This document shows positions 55,405 to 64,000 of a stretch of DNA of 64,000 nt, in pieces. Numbering within the stretch: position 1 is the stretch's first letter; every line of letters begins with the position of its first letter. Both the position numbers and the translations under genes were made by a program. The DNA is from Maribacter polysaccharolyticus (GTDB lineage: Bacteria > Bacteroidota > Bacteroidia > Flavobacteriales > Flavobacteriaceae), in NCBI RefSeq assembly GCF_028882255.1, contig NZ_JARBUY010000004.1, positions 260,328-324,327 on the forward strand, read 5' to 3'. The notes beneath the pieces were generated by a model, which saw nothing but the letters and a program-made list of their open reading frames with translations, was not told where the DNA came from and ran no database searches.

Positions 55405-56991
55405 CTACAAGGAAGCTAACAACGCCTTGTCAAAATCGATTCCTTCGATAGGTTTAAGCCTTCCTTGTTCTTTGTCCCATTCAATACGTTGTCCTAATTT
55501 ATAGGATAGTCCGGCCATATGGGATGAAATCGCTTCTTCGAAGCCTTCCTTGATTCCGCAACTTACTTTTCCCCCATTCCGGGTACAGCTCAACCATTCC
55601 CTCATATGCAAGAAGGTAGAATCTACCCTGGCACCATTGATATAGGTCCACATCAATCCTTTATCGGCAAAATATTGTGAAGTGGCAGAAGCAACACCAT
55701 CAGGAACCGAAGCCCCTGGATTGTATTGATAAATAGGCACCCTTGGGTTCATTTTTCCATTTTCGATCATATCCGCATAACGGGTAGACTGTCCGTCGGG
55801 CCAAATGGTCAACTGATTCCCCAGTTCCAAGGTGCCATCATGGCCCATTAAAATGGTCGGGCGGCTAAAACCATTGCCCAAGGTGGCACTATACACAAAG
55901 GTCATCCCCTTTTCCTTTCCTTTGGGCTGACTACTTCCCGTACTAAACTCGGGATACTCCATATTCACCTGCAGGACATCGGGAACATTTCGGCCATCCC
56001 TATGGGTATAAATACCCCCCGAAGTCATTACCGAATCCGGAATTCCCATATTCAAAACACAGTTCAACCGGTCAAAATCATGCGACAACAGGTCCCCGGA
56101 AAGTCCGGAACCATAAGCCCACCATTTCCGCCATCTGAAAAAATGGTTCTTATTGAAAGGTATTTTAGGGGCGGAACCCAAAAACATGTCCCAATCAATG
56201 GTTTGTGGACTGGCATCTGGATGGATTTCGTACATCCAAGCCCCATTATCGTCGTTTCGGTTCGTATTGGTCTGGATCAATGATACATGCCCGATCGTTC
56301 CCTTAAGGATGATATCCTTGGCAGTTTGGAAACTCAACGTTTGCCGATGTTGATGTCCGACTTGTAAAACCGCCTTTGAGTTTAGGGCAGCCTCCTGCAA
56401 ACGATAGGTTTCCTCAACGGTATGCGTCATCGGCTTTTCAACATAAACATGTATATCATTTTCCAAGGCATCTATGGTCATCGGAGCGTGCCAGTGATCC
56501 GGGGTGGCGATCACGACGGCATCAACCTTTCCTGAACGTATCATCTCCTTATAGGTACGAAATCGCTCCATCTTACTATCGGGCGTATTGAAGGAATTCA
56601 AGGCCTTGTTCGCCCGATAATCGAAAATATCGCAGATTCCGGCCAAATGCACATTCAATTTGTCCTGTGCCTCAAAATCGGCCAAGGCGGTATTGTCCGG
56701 ATTTTCCTTGGCTGCCAACCGCATTTCTTCTTTCCATTCATTGGTAGCGAACCCCAAGGCCCGGCAAAGCTGTTCGCCTCGAATCCCGAATCCTATGATC
56801 CCAATACGAATGGGATCGCCTCCGATGCCCGGAACGGCCGTTGGTAATGAAGGTTGTATGTTCAATTGTTCCAATATGGCGGAACGTTCTTTTTTCTTGG
56901 CTACGGAACTGGCTGCACCAGCCCACCATACTGCGCCCATAAGAGGAATACCACCTAAACCTTTTAAAGCGTCTCTTCTTGTAAATTTCAT
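55405..56991 (-). CDS. Exported Gfo/Idh/MocA family oxidoreductase (TAT signal)
   Basis: The 528-residue protein starts with a twin-arginine signal (KFTRRDALKGLGG), so it is folded with its cofactor before export. The Rossmann motif GIIGFGIRG (64-72) binds NAD(P), VEKPMTHTVEE carries the family EKP lysine, and WWAYGSGLSGDLLSHDFD belongs to the C-terminal substrate domain. Exported members in Bacteroidota act on sugars or sugar derivatives with a retained cofactor; the substrate here is unknown. It lies downstream of the DoxX-like gene (30-base gap) on the same strand. Confidence 0.9.
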   Translation of the reverse strand: MKFTRRDALKGLGGIPLMGAVWWAGAASSVAKKKERSAILEQLNIQPSLPTAVPGIGGDPIRIGIIGFGIRGEQLCRALGFATNEWKEEMRLAAKENPDNTALADFEAQDKLNVHLAGICDIFDYRANKALNSFNTPDSKMERFRTYKEMIRSGKVDAVVIATPDHWHAPMTIDALENDIHVYVEKPMTHTVEETYRLQEAALNSKAVLQVGHQHRQTLSFQTAKDIILKGTIGHVSLIQTNTNRNDDNGAWMYEIHPDASPQTIDWDMFLGSAPKIPFNKNHFFRWRKWWAYGSGLSGDLLSHDFDRLNCVLNMGIPDSVMTSGGIYTHRDGRNVPDVLQVNMEYPEFSTGSSQPKGKEKGMTFVYSATLGNGFSRPTILMGHDGTLELGNQLTIWPDGQSTRYADMIENGKMNPRVPIYQYNPGASVPDGVASATSQYFADKGLMWTYINGARVDSTFLHMREWLSCTRNGGKVSCGIKEGFEEAISSHMAGLSYKLGQRIEWDKEQGRLKPIEGIDFDKALLASL

Positions 56992-57021
56992 TTGTAGCTA
57001 TAATTATTTTAAGGATCGGAA

Positions 57022-57513
57022 TCAATTGGTCTGGGTCAGTACTTCTTTTTTCTTATCGAAGAGTCGTTGAAGTCCAAAATTATGGGAAGTCGGCAATTGG
57101 TAGATGACCACACAGACCATGAATTCAATCAAGTTTTTATTGACGAACCAATAATTACCCTCAACGTTTACCTCGGTCAACCAAGGAAAGGAAGGATGCG
57201 CCAAATAGTACAAGGCCAATAACAAAGCTCCGACAAGAGCTCCCCATTTCTCAAAAACCCCCAATAAAAGGGTCATTCCCACAAAGATCAAAGCCATCTT
57301 ATTTCCCCAGTCGGCGATACCGATCATTGAATCGCTGGTCAACGAAATAAAAAAGGAACGAAAAGGACCTTGGGCAGAAGCCAGATACCCCAAGGAGGTC
57401 CAATCTGGATTGTATAGTTTAATAATACCCTCATAAAGAAAGTGCCAACCTATAAACAGTCTCAAAATTACCATACTGTTTGTCAACAATCTCTCATTTC
57501 TAATTGTAAGCAT
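57022..57513 (-). CDS. DoxX family membrane protein
   Basis: From the ATG at 57513 (MLTIRNERLLTNSMV) the protein has 163 residues with four hydrophobic spans and the DoxX-type opening LRLFIGWHFLYEGIIKLYNP, then WGNKMALIFVGMTLLLGVFEKWGALVGALLLALYYLAHP. DoxX-like proteins are linked to quinone or thiol redox chemistry, mostly without proof. The longer frame to 57600 adds leader-like residues and is rejected. It is probably co-transcribed with the exported Gfo/Idh oxidoreductase, which might pass electrons to or from it; that link is inference. Confidence 0.85.
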   Translation of the reverse strand: MLTIRNERLLTNSMVILRLFIGWHFLYEGIIKLYNPDWTSLGYLASAQGPFRSFFISLTSDSMIGIADWGNKMALIFVGMTLLLGVFEKWGALVGALLLALYYLAHPSFPWLTEVNVEGNYWFVNKNLIEFMVCVVIYQLPTSHNFGLQRLFDKKKEVLTQTN

Positions 57514-57733
57514 ACCCGGAAATTCTATTTGATTATACAATCGGTTAGTGCCTGAAGTACATCGGGACTTTAAAAATATTGAAAATACCCCATAAATCAA
57601 GTGTTAAATATGCTTTTTATCCAATTTAATGGAAGGCCACACTTCCCATGAAAAACAGACCCGCCTAAAATCGTTTAAAATCGTTGCTTTATACCTAGAC
57701 CCAATAAAACCTACTTCCAAAATGTAACATGGA

Positions 57734-57952
57734 TTATGCCATTTTAGCTTTGTTCTTTTTAGTGATAAAAGACAACGCTTTTTTAACCCTTGAGTTTTTG
57801 AATTTGTATAACCGGGCCACCGTGTTCCCATTGTTTGAAGTAGTAGTCATGGTCATTTCAACAGTTTCAACCTGAACATCGACCTTAGCGTCCTGTGCTT
57901 GTGCAGTGATTGTGATCGTAAGTACAAATAGTAGGGTTAAGATGATTTTCAT
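57734..57952 (-). CDS. Small secreted protein of unknown function
   Basis: The 72-residue protein has a clear signal peptide (MKIILTLLFVLTITITAQAQ) and a mature part of about 52 residues: an acidic, Thr-rich first half (VETVEMTMTTTSNNGN) and a basic tail (KNSRVKKALSFITKKNKAK). I recognise no family. It stands alone between the DoxX gene and a 452-base gap. The signal peptide is the main evidence that this is a real gene. Confidence 0.65.
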   Translation of the reverse strand: MKIILTLLFVLTITITAQAQDAKVDVQVETVEMTMTTTSNNGNTVARLYKFKNSRVKKALSFITKKNKAKMA

Positions 57953-58404
57953 GACTTGCGTTTTTATAATATAAAAACGCAGCAGAGGGCATCCAAGAAG
58001 GTTACAAAACGTTCAAAACCCCTTATTTTTCGGTAACTGACAAGAATCGGGATAAACTGTAAAAAAAGCTCGATAAACGTCAGGGCCTTTCAAATCACCT
58101 TACCGAACGTTTGTGCATTTCATCGGGTCGGATTGTTATTCATCTCCTTATCACTGCATGACAAACAGGAATACAAGCCTTTGAATCGCACCTTGAAGAA
58201 GGTGTATTCACTTTTGGGAAGTTCAATTGGTGACGGGCGGATAACAATGAAACATTATCATATCATTTATGGCACCCTATTTACTGTAAACACCCTGCGC
58301 ATAAGCGGCCACAATGCTACTGTTGGGGGTTTTGCAATTGGATGGAAAATCAAAGATCATTTAGACTACCATGGCCTGCACCGTTTTCTTTGTACTTACA
58401 ACAG
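57953..58404. other. 452-base gap with no recognised feature
   Basis: I see no tRNA, convincing gene or strong hairpin. A 91-codon open frame with a TTG start (58133-58408) runs through it into the thioredoxin gene but has no signal peptide or recognisable motif, and I treat it as chance. Confidence 0.5.
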
Positions 58405-58971
58405 CTAATGTGCCAGAAGTGTATCCAATATAGTTCGCATTTTTTTGCTGTTCCAATCTGTTGCCCCCTGCTCCTTAACAACGATATTCCCTTTCTTATC
58501 AAGAACATAATTAGTGGGTATTGTACGTTCCTTAAGGGCTTCGGGAGTATTCATCCGTGGGAGGTAAACCGGTAGGTCAAACTGTTTCTTATCCAAAAAG
58601 GACTGTATGGCTTTGGGGTCTTCATGGGTGATCAGCACAAAATCCATCCGATCCCCATAGTCGGCATACAGCTGCTGAATACTGGGAAGTTCGGCCCTAC
58701 ACGGGGGACACCAAGTTGCCCAATAACTGAGAAAAGTCACTTTGCCCTTACCAATTTCCACATGGGCGGGCGCTCCTTGCAAATCGGTCAATTCATAGGT
58801 AAAAGGTTGTAATTGGGTTTGGTCCTCGTTCTTCAGGGTAGAAGGGGAGAACAAGAACATCCGAATCTTACTTATACCCTCTTGGATGGGCGTTCGCGTT
58901 TGGGGTATGATCATCAACAGGATCACCAAGGCGAAAATGATGGTGCTTAAATCCGGCTTTTTCTTTTTCAT
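58405..58971 (-). CDS. TlpA-family thioredoxin-like protein, membrane-anchored
   Basis: The 188-residue protein has one N-terminal anchor (DLSTIIFALVILLMIIP) and a periplasmic thioredoxin fold (about 55-188) with the redox site WATWCPPCRAE, the cis-Pro loop ERTIPTNYVLDKKG and the strand VTFLSYWA. TlpA/ResA-like proteins reduce disulfides in the periplasm, for example during cytochrome c maturation or repair. No cytochrome genes are adjacent, so the partner is unknown. Confidence 0.9.
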   Translation of the reverse strand: MKKKKPDLSTIIFALVILLMIIPQTRTPIQEGISKIRMFLFSPSTLKNEDQTQLQPFTYELTDLQGAPAHVEIGKGKVTFLSYWATWCPPCRAELPSIQQLYADYGDRMDFVLITHEDPKAIQSFLDKKQFDLPVYLPRMNTPEALKERTIPTNYVLDKKGNIVVKEQGATDWNSKKMRTILDTLLAH

Positions 58972-59418
58972 GAAAACAAATGTAAAGAATGTTGGTTAGT
59001 AATGGCAACGTAAATAGGCCCCAATGATCCCTATCTATCCAATACTTTACAAAATTCTGATTGTCGGGAATGAATTCCCCAACAATAAATTGAACCATAC
59101 TAAAAATATAATACTGTTGCGCTACGGAAATTGCCGTCAGTCACCAAAATCATCAAACTTCGATAAGTCCATCAATCAGGTGCCTCCCATGAATGTCCAC
59201 AAGCAATACTAAGAGCGGCCATTGCTTTTTAAAAAACAAGTGCCGTATTAAGTTCCGAATGGAAAAATCACAACAATGGCCAAACCGACCGGGATACGAA
59301 CCGTTGCCTACTGCTTCTTGCCATGTAATAATATTTTACGGATTACCATTTTATAATCTGCAATATCTTTTGATTGGAACAAAGAAATCATTAAATTAAA
59401 TCATTGATTTCATTGAAA
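58972..59418. other. 447-base gap, no gene seen
   Basis: The region separates divergent tlpA-like and transporter genes and must hold both promoters. A short tRNA T-arm-like sequence at about 59287-59302 was examined and not accepted as a tRNA. Confidence 0.5.
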
Positions 59419-61596
59419 ATGACCAAGAAAACATTCGGGACTTTTGCAGGGGTTTTTACACCGACAACATTGACCATACTAGGTGTGATCATGTATATTC
59501 GGCAGCCATGGGTTGTTGGAAATGCGGGTGTAGTTGGGGCCTTGTCGATCTTGTTGGTTTCAGTGGCCATAACGTTTACGACGGCATTGAGTTTATCTTC
59601 GATTACCACCAATGTCCGTATTGGGGCCGGTGGGGCTTTTAGTATCATTTCAAAATCCTTGGGTCTTGAAATCGGTGGTGCCATAGGCATTCCGTTTTAT
59701 ATTGCCCAGGCCTTGGCGGTGGCCATGTATGTTTTTGGATTTAGGGAAGGTTTGGTTTCCATATTGCCCGGTCTAAACGCTTTGATTGCCGACATCGTTA
59801 TTTTTTCCCTGGTCATGGGCATCGCCTTTATAAGTACAAGTTTTGCCTTTAAGATACAGTATGTCATTTTGGGTATTATCATCCTTTCTTTGGTTTCGAT
59901 CTATGGGGCACTCTTTGTCAGTGAATTGAATTACGACTTCGAATGGTTCGGCAAATACCCTGGATCTATAGAGAATAATTTCAGCGGCACCTCGTATTGG
60001 GTTGTATTTGCCGTATTTTTTCCCGCCGTGACCGGGGTAATGGCAGGGGCCAACATGTCCGGTGATTTAACCAGTCCACGAAAAAGCATTCCCAAGGGGA
60101 CCATTTCGGCAGTGATCTTAACGACCATAATCTATGCGAGTCTCATATTCGTTGCCTCACTTTTAGCCACTCCGGATGAACTGGCATCAAACTATAATTT
60201 ATTTATAGACAAGGCGCTTTTTAGCCCTATTGTACTTGCCGGTTTGTTAGGGGCGACCCTTTCATCGGCCTTGGGCTCGTTTATAGGGGCACCACGCATT
60301 ATGCTTGCGCTGGCCGAAAAGGGCATTTTACCCAAAAGTAGGGAGCTCGCGAAAATCTCAAAAAAAGGGGAGCCTGTCAATTCCATGCTCATTACCGCTA
60401 TTATCGTGTTCATTGGCATTTCTTTACGCGATTTGAATACTATAGCCCCTATACTTACGATGTTTTTCATGATTACCTATGCCATGGTCAATATCGTTGT
60501 GCTCGTTGAGCAATCGTTGAGCTTACCAAGTTATCGGCCCACCCTAAAAGTACCCATGATCGTACCTGCCATGGGAGCCTTCGGATCGATTGCCATCATG
60601 TTTGTCATTAACGTCATCGTTGCCTTGACCTCCTTGATCCTGATTTTTATTTTTTACTTCTATTTGGTGAACTTGAAATTGAAATCTGAGGTTGGTGATT
60701 CGCGAAGTGGACTTTTTACCGCATTGGCAGAATGGGCCACAAAAAAATCGAGCAACCTGAGTCCCCAGAAGGAAGTAAGATCCTGGCGACCCGACCTTTT
60801 GATACCGATGACCATGCCAAAGGATATTCGAAGTTCGTATAAACTCATCCATTCGATAATCAATCCCAATGGGTCTATTAAAATATTATCCTTGCTGAAT
60901 GAGAATCCGGAAGAACAAAAGAACATAGAACAGTTTTTGAGCAATGCTTCCAAAAAATACAAGGAAAGCGGCATTTCTGTTTCCTACGCCTTTGTCGAGA
61001 ATAGGGAACTCAATACCACGATCAACATCAGTATGCAATCGCTCAATGCGGCCTTTTTTAAACCCAATGTAATCTTCGTCAGTATCGACACCGGGAATGT
61101 CAACTTGCAATTTTACGATAAACTGATAGCCGATGTAAAAAAGAACAATTTTGGAATGATCATCTATATTCCTTTTTCAACGGCAAGTTTGGCCATCGAA
61201 AAAAACATTAATCTCTGGTTGACGGATATCCCCACAAATTGGAAAGAAACCTTCAATATAGGGAACAATGATCTTTCGACCCTATTGGCCCTACTGATTT
61301 GCAATAACTGGAAGGGTGAGATCGATGCCCTAATAGTTGATGACAATCCCGGTTCCAAATTTACAGCATCGGATATCGAAGACTTACATACCATGGTCAG
61401 GTTTCCGAAAAAAACCCATATCAGCGTAAAACAAGGCAATCTCCTGGAGAATGTTAAAAAATATCGAAATGCCGATGTAAATGTATTCAGCGTGGATGAC
61501 CATATGATGACCTCCGACATGATCCAAATCGTTAACGAATCCCGAATATCAGGCATATTCTGCGTAGATTCCAATTTGGAAAACGTTCTGGTATAG
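59419..61596 (+). CDS. APC-superfamily permease, cation-chloride-cotransporter-like
   Basis: From the ATG at 59419 (MTKKTFGTFAGVFTPT) the protein has 725 residues; a TTG at 59404 is a less likely start. Residues about 5-435 form about 12 membrane spans with the CCC-type opening GTFAGVFTPTTLTILGVIMY, the FFPAVTGVMAGANMSGDL segment and GAPRIMLALAEKGILP. Residues about 440-725 are a soluble domain with repeated alpha/beta units, as in eukaryotic NKCC/KCC cotransporters. It could move chloride with Na or K, or amino acids; the substrate is not evident. It is divergent from tlpA and convergent with the DUF481 gene. Confidence 0.85.
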   Translation: MTKKTFGTFAGVFTPTTLTILGVIMYIRQPWVVGNAGVVGALSILLVSVAITFTTALSLSSITTNVRIGAGGAFSIISKSLGLEIGGAIGIPFYIAQALAVAMYVFGFREGLVSILPGLNALIADIVIFSLVMGIAFISTSFAFKIQYVILGIIILSLVSIYGALFVSELNYDFEWFGKYPGSIENNFSGTSYWVVFAVFFPAVTGVMAGANMSGDLTSPRKSIPKGTISAVILTTIIYASLIFVASLLATPDELASNYNLFIDKALFSPIVLAGLLGATLSSALGSFIGAPRIMLALAEKGILPKSRELAKISKKGEPVNSMLITAIIVFIGISLRDLNTIAPILTMFFMITYAMVNIVVLVEQSLSLPSYRPTLKVPMIVPAMGAFGSIAIMFVINVIVALTSLILIFIFYFYLVNLKLKSEVGDSRSGLFTALAEWATKKSSNLSPQKEVRSWRPDLLIPMTMPKDIRSSYKLIHSIINPNGSIKILSLLNENPEEQKNIEQFLSNASKKYKESGISVSYAFVENRELNTTINISMQSLNAAFFKPNVIFVSIDTGNVNLQFYDKLIADVKKNNFGMIIYIPFSTASLAIEKNINLWLTDIPTNWKETFNIGNNDLSTLLALLICNNWKGEIDALIVDDNPGSKFTASDIEDLHTMVRFPKKTHISVKQGNLLENVKKYRNADVNVFSVDDHMMTSDMIQIVNESRISGIFCVDSNLENVLV

Positions 61597-61647
61597 TATG
61601 GTTGTATGATTATGGTGTCCTAAAATACAAAACACGTAACTTTCATT

Positions 61648-62412
61648 TCATATATTGAACGTAAACCCCACTTTGATTGTTGAGGAACGGTCATCTTGCA
61701 GGGCCGATGAAAAATTGGTAAGAAAGTAGTTATACAATGCAGAAAGGCTCATATGATCGGTTAAAGGTATCTCTGCCTTAAGCTGACCCAATACCCTATG
61801 GTTGCCGATATCCCTGTAAAGGGGCTGAAAATACACTGTGGCCACAAGATCAAGATGCATCTTATCAAAGGATTGGGTCAAGGACAAATAGCTGCTGTTC
61901 CTATGGTTGTAAAACCTCTGGTCAATACCGTTCAACTTTTCTATTTCATACATATACGAATTTCCGAAATATACTCTGGAATTTTCCTTGTCGACAACTT
62001 TAAGGCGCACCCCGGCCCCGACCAGATTTCTGTTGATGATGGTCAACTGGGTATTGTTCTGGTTCTGTATAAAGGCTTCCAGCCTAAGAAAGTCGGTAAA
62101 TTCATGATTGTAGCGGGCGTGTAAAAACCAGGCATTCTGAACATCTTTTTCATCGGTACGGACCAAATTATAATTCAATACCAAAAAATAGATGTCGTTA
62201 AGATCCCTGGATTTGAATTGGGTAGAAATATTGGAACCGAACTGCATTACGTAATCCCCATTATTATCGGCATAGTTGAAAAGTAAATCGCTCTTGAGCA
62301 CAAAACGGGTAGAATCGGTTTGCATACGCTTTGCCTCTATATTTACCAATTGTGCCTTGGCCGATAGTACCGAGAACAATACGACTAAAGGTATGATACG
62401 CTTTAATTCCAT
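61648..62412 (-). CDS. DUF481 family outer-membrane protein
   Basis: The 254-residue protein has a signal peptide (ending LSAKAQ) and a body of alternating strands with aromatic girdles (DIYFLVLNYNLVRTDEK, NAWFLHARYNHEFTDFLRLEAF, RVYFGNSYMYEIEKL), ending VGFTFNI. This is the DUF481 pattern of salt-induced outer-membrane barrels; the function is unknown. It is convergent with the permease gene. Confidence 0.85.
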   Translation of the reverse strand: MELKRIIPLVVLFSVLSAKAQLVNIEAKRMQTDSTRFVLKSDLLFNYADNNGDYVMQFGSNISTQFKSRDLNDIYFLVLNYNLVRTDEKDVQNAWFLHARYNHEFTDFLRLEAFIQNQNNTQLTIINRNLVGAGVRLKVVDKENSRVYFGNSYMYEIEKLNGIDQRFYNHRNSSYLSLTQSFDKMHLDLVATVYFQPLYRDIGNHRVLGQLKAEIPLTDHMSLSALYNYFLTNFSSALQDDRSSTIKVGFTFNI

Positions 62413-62624
62413 AGGCTTGCTTTTATGACGGAAAGATATTCAAATTACCCAAGAAGGGGTTATTTACCCGACAAATTCGGCCCGAAAATATACTTTTGAA
62501 TTTAATCGGGTCTTGAATTCAATCCATTATTTTGTGGCCATCTTGAAGGTACCGCGTACAACCCCAAGTCACATTCATGATCCTTGCCATAAAAATGCTT
62601 GTAAACCCACAACCAAGTAACCTT

Positions 62625-63884
62625 TTATATCCTACCCGCCAAAGTTTTCATGGCGCTGACGAACCGATCCAACTCCTCCGTGGTCGTATAAACGTTGGGG
62701 GTAATCCTACAGCCTTGCACATTGACATGATCGATGGCTACGGTGAAAATATTGAATTCTTCCAATAGGGTGTTGGCCAAATCTGCCGGTTTTATATGCC
62801 TTACCCCCACATTGGCTATACCACAAGATCGATGTTCTTCCAAGGGAGTGTTCACCACAATATGCCGTACTTCACGTAATTGGTCACTCCAATACCGCTG
62901 TAAATAACGCATTCTTTTTTCTTTACGCTGAATACCGATCATCTCGAGATAGTCGATAGCGTCATTGATTGCCAAATCGGTATGCACCGGATGGGTTCCG
63001 GTATGGTTTAGTCGTTTTATTTTAGTTTCGTCCTTACTGTAATCGGCCATTAAAGGCCAAATTTTCGGTATTTTATCCTCGGCGACATACAGCAACCCTG
63101 CCCCCAGTGGGGTACTCAACCACTTATGAAGACTTGACCCATAATAATCACAGTGCAGTGCTGAAATATCCACACCAAAATGACCAATGCAATGTGCCCC
63201 ATCGACCAAGACCTCAACGCCATGTTTATGGGCCATATCACAGATTTTTCGAACAGGAAGTATATGCCCCGTGATATTGATCATATGACTCACCATCAAC
63301 AATTTGGTTTTTAAGGTTATCTGCTCTTCGTACAGTTTCACCAATGCTTCATCACTCTCGGGATAATTGGGCACAGAGACTACCTTATTGACGATACCGA
63401 ACCGTTTTGCAATTTGATTGAAGTGATCTTGCATCGATCCGTAATCCTGTATGGCAAAAATGGCCTCATCCCCTGCTTTCCAAGGAAAACCCCCGATTAT
63501 CATATCCAATGATTCCGTTGCATTTCGGGTTATGATCAGTTCTTCCGCCTTCACGCCCACCATATTTGCCAACCGATCCGCTACTTTTTGTTTATTCTCC
63601 CACTGTACGGTACGCATATAATACGATCCTTCGTAATTGACCATTTCCATATGCGCAATGTATTTCGCAAGCGTTGGCTGTGGTATGAAATTATAATATC
63701 CGTTCTCAAGATTTATATAATCCGGTTTTAAGGAATAATCCTTCCTAATACGTTTCCAAAACCCCTCTTCATCCTTGGGATATGGCGCTTCACACATTGA
63801 ATATTGGGCTTGCAGTCCCATTGGTAAAAATGGGGTCAATACGGCCGCCTGCCCCATTCGCTTTAAAAACTGTCTTTTCTCCAT
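62625..63884 (-). CDS. Exported class-V aminotransferase-fold PLP enzyme
   Basis: From the ATG at 63884 (MEKRQFLKRMGQAAVLTPF) the protein has 419 residues. The N-terminus is a TAT-like signal with KR in place of RR, then a fold-type I PLP domain: TRNATESLDMI, VLVDGAHCIGH with the pyridine-binding Asp228, and YGSSLHKWLSTPLGAG with the Schiff-base Lys254. Related exported enzymes are annotated isopenicillin-N-epimerase-like or cysteine-desulfurase-like; the substrate here is unknown. A longer start at 63914 is possible but adds ten residues ahead of the signal. Confidence 0.88.
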   Translation of the reverse strand: MEKRQFLKRMGQAAVLTPFLPMGLQAQYSMCEAPYPKDEEGFWKRIRKDYSLKPDYINLENGYYNFIPQPTLAKYIAHMEMVNYEGSYYMRTVQWENKQKVADRLANMVGVKAEELIITRNATESLDMIIGGFPWKAGDEAIFAIQDYGSMQDHFNQIAKRFGIVNKVVSVPNYPESDEALVKLYEEQITLKTKLLMVSHMINITGHILPVRKICDMAHKHGVEVLVDGAHCIGHFGVDISALHCDYYGSSLHKWLSTPLGAGLLYVAEDKIPKIWPLMADYSKDETKIKRLNHTGTHPVHTDLAINDAIDYLEMIGIQRKEKRMRYLQRYWSDQLREVRHIVVNTPLEEHRSCGIANVGVRHIKPADLANTLLEEFNIFTVAIDHVNVQGCRITPNVYTTTEELDRFVSAMKTLAGRI

Positions 63885-64000
63885 GGTTTTAATTCTATAG
63901 TTTGATGGATTCACATCGCCGGATCCCTGTTCTTATTTATATAGCAAAGCTTTCCTTTAGCATAAAAACCCAAGTAAAAACAGCGCAATTTGCCTCATAT

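Noticed and set aside
58133-58408. 91-codon plus-strand open frame with a TTG start between the small secreted protein and the thioredoxin gene
   Set aside because: No recognisable motif, signal peptide or leader, and it runs into the end of the convergent tlpA-like gene; probably chance.
59280-59360. tRNA-like sequence on the minus strand (GGTTCGTATCCCGG, like a T-arm)
   Set aside because: The five bases before TTC do not pair with those after the loop, the loop lacks the conserved A, and no acceptor stem, D-arm or anticodon arm forms upstream. At most it is a decayed tRNA or att-like fragment.
1-64000. CRISPR arrays, insertion sequences, prophage or conjugative modules
   Set aside because: No regularly spaced repeats, transposase, integrase or structural phage genes were recognised on either strand.

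Overview
The window looks like a chromosomal segment of a marine Flavobacteriaceae bacterium (Bacteroidota; a Maribacter/Zobellia/Arenibacter-like organism is my guess, not shown). The grounds are two SusC/SusD outer-membrane uptake pairs with LacI-type regulators, a secreted amylase ending in a type IX secretion (T9SS) sorting domain, many short-lipobox lipoproteins, mevalonate-pathway genes instead of an obvious MEP set, moderate-to-low G+C and A-rich leaders without Shine-Dalgarno sequences. I see no tRNA, rRNA, insertion sequence, CRISPR array or phage module.

Layout. (1) 1-8.5 kb, mostly minus strand: the end of an M1-type peptidase, an RluB-like pseudouridine synthase lacking its catalytic Asp, then an isoprenoid cluster (diphosphomevalonate decarboxylase, mevalonate kinase, UbiA prenyltransferase, nitrilase), a TspO protein, and a DUF1697 / BaiN-like flavoprotein / glycerophosphodiesterase string. 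(2) 8.6-26.9 kb: an alpha-glucan (starch/maltodextrin) utilization locus. The minus strand carries a LacI regulator, beta-phosphoglucomutase, GH65 phosphorylase and a GH13 lipoprotein. The plus strand carries SusC, SusD, a SusE-like protein with three tandem repeats, a T9SS-secreted GH13 amylase, a small surface lipoprotein and a periplasmic cyclomaltodextrinase-like GH13. Surface enzymes would cut polymer, SusCDE would bind and import oligosaccharides, periplasmic GH13 enzymes would trim them, and GH65 plus beta-phosphoglucomutase would feed glycolysis. No inner-membrane sugar transporter is present in the window.

(3) 27-45.8 kb: a second LacI regulator divergent from a second SusC/SusD pair, then a tight row of lipoproteins: three paralogous giant FG-GAP/VCBS proteins with ASPIC/UnbV domains, a small unknown lipoprotein, a vanadium-haloperoxidase/PAP2-like enzyme and a lipoprotein of unknown function. 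It contains no glycoside hydrolase, so its substrate is unknown. This is the best candidate for an undescribed system. The two SusC promoters share a 22-bp element around CGAAAACGTT, suggesting that the two loci are controlled by related LacI paralogues.

(4) 45.9-54.2 kb: a signalling/phosphohydrolase neighbourhood with a 1235-residue lipoprotein joining a calcineurin-like phosphatase, a kinase-like middle and an outer-membrane barrel; an HD-domain protein fused to a Pycsar-effector-like membrane domain; a large GAF protein; and a second metallophosphoesterase. (5) 54.2-64 kb: TonB, an exported Gfo/Idh oxidoreductase with DoxX, a TlpA thioredoxin, a cation-chloride-cotransporter-like permease, a DUF481 protein and an exported class-V aminotransferase-fold enzyme.
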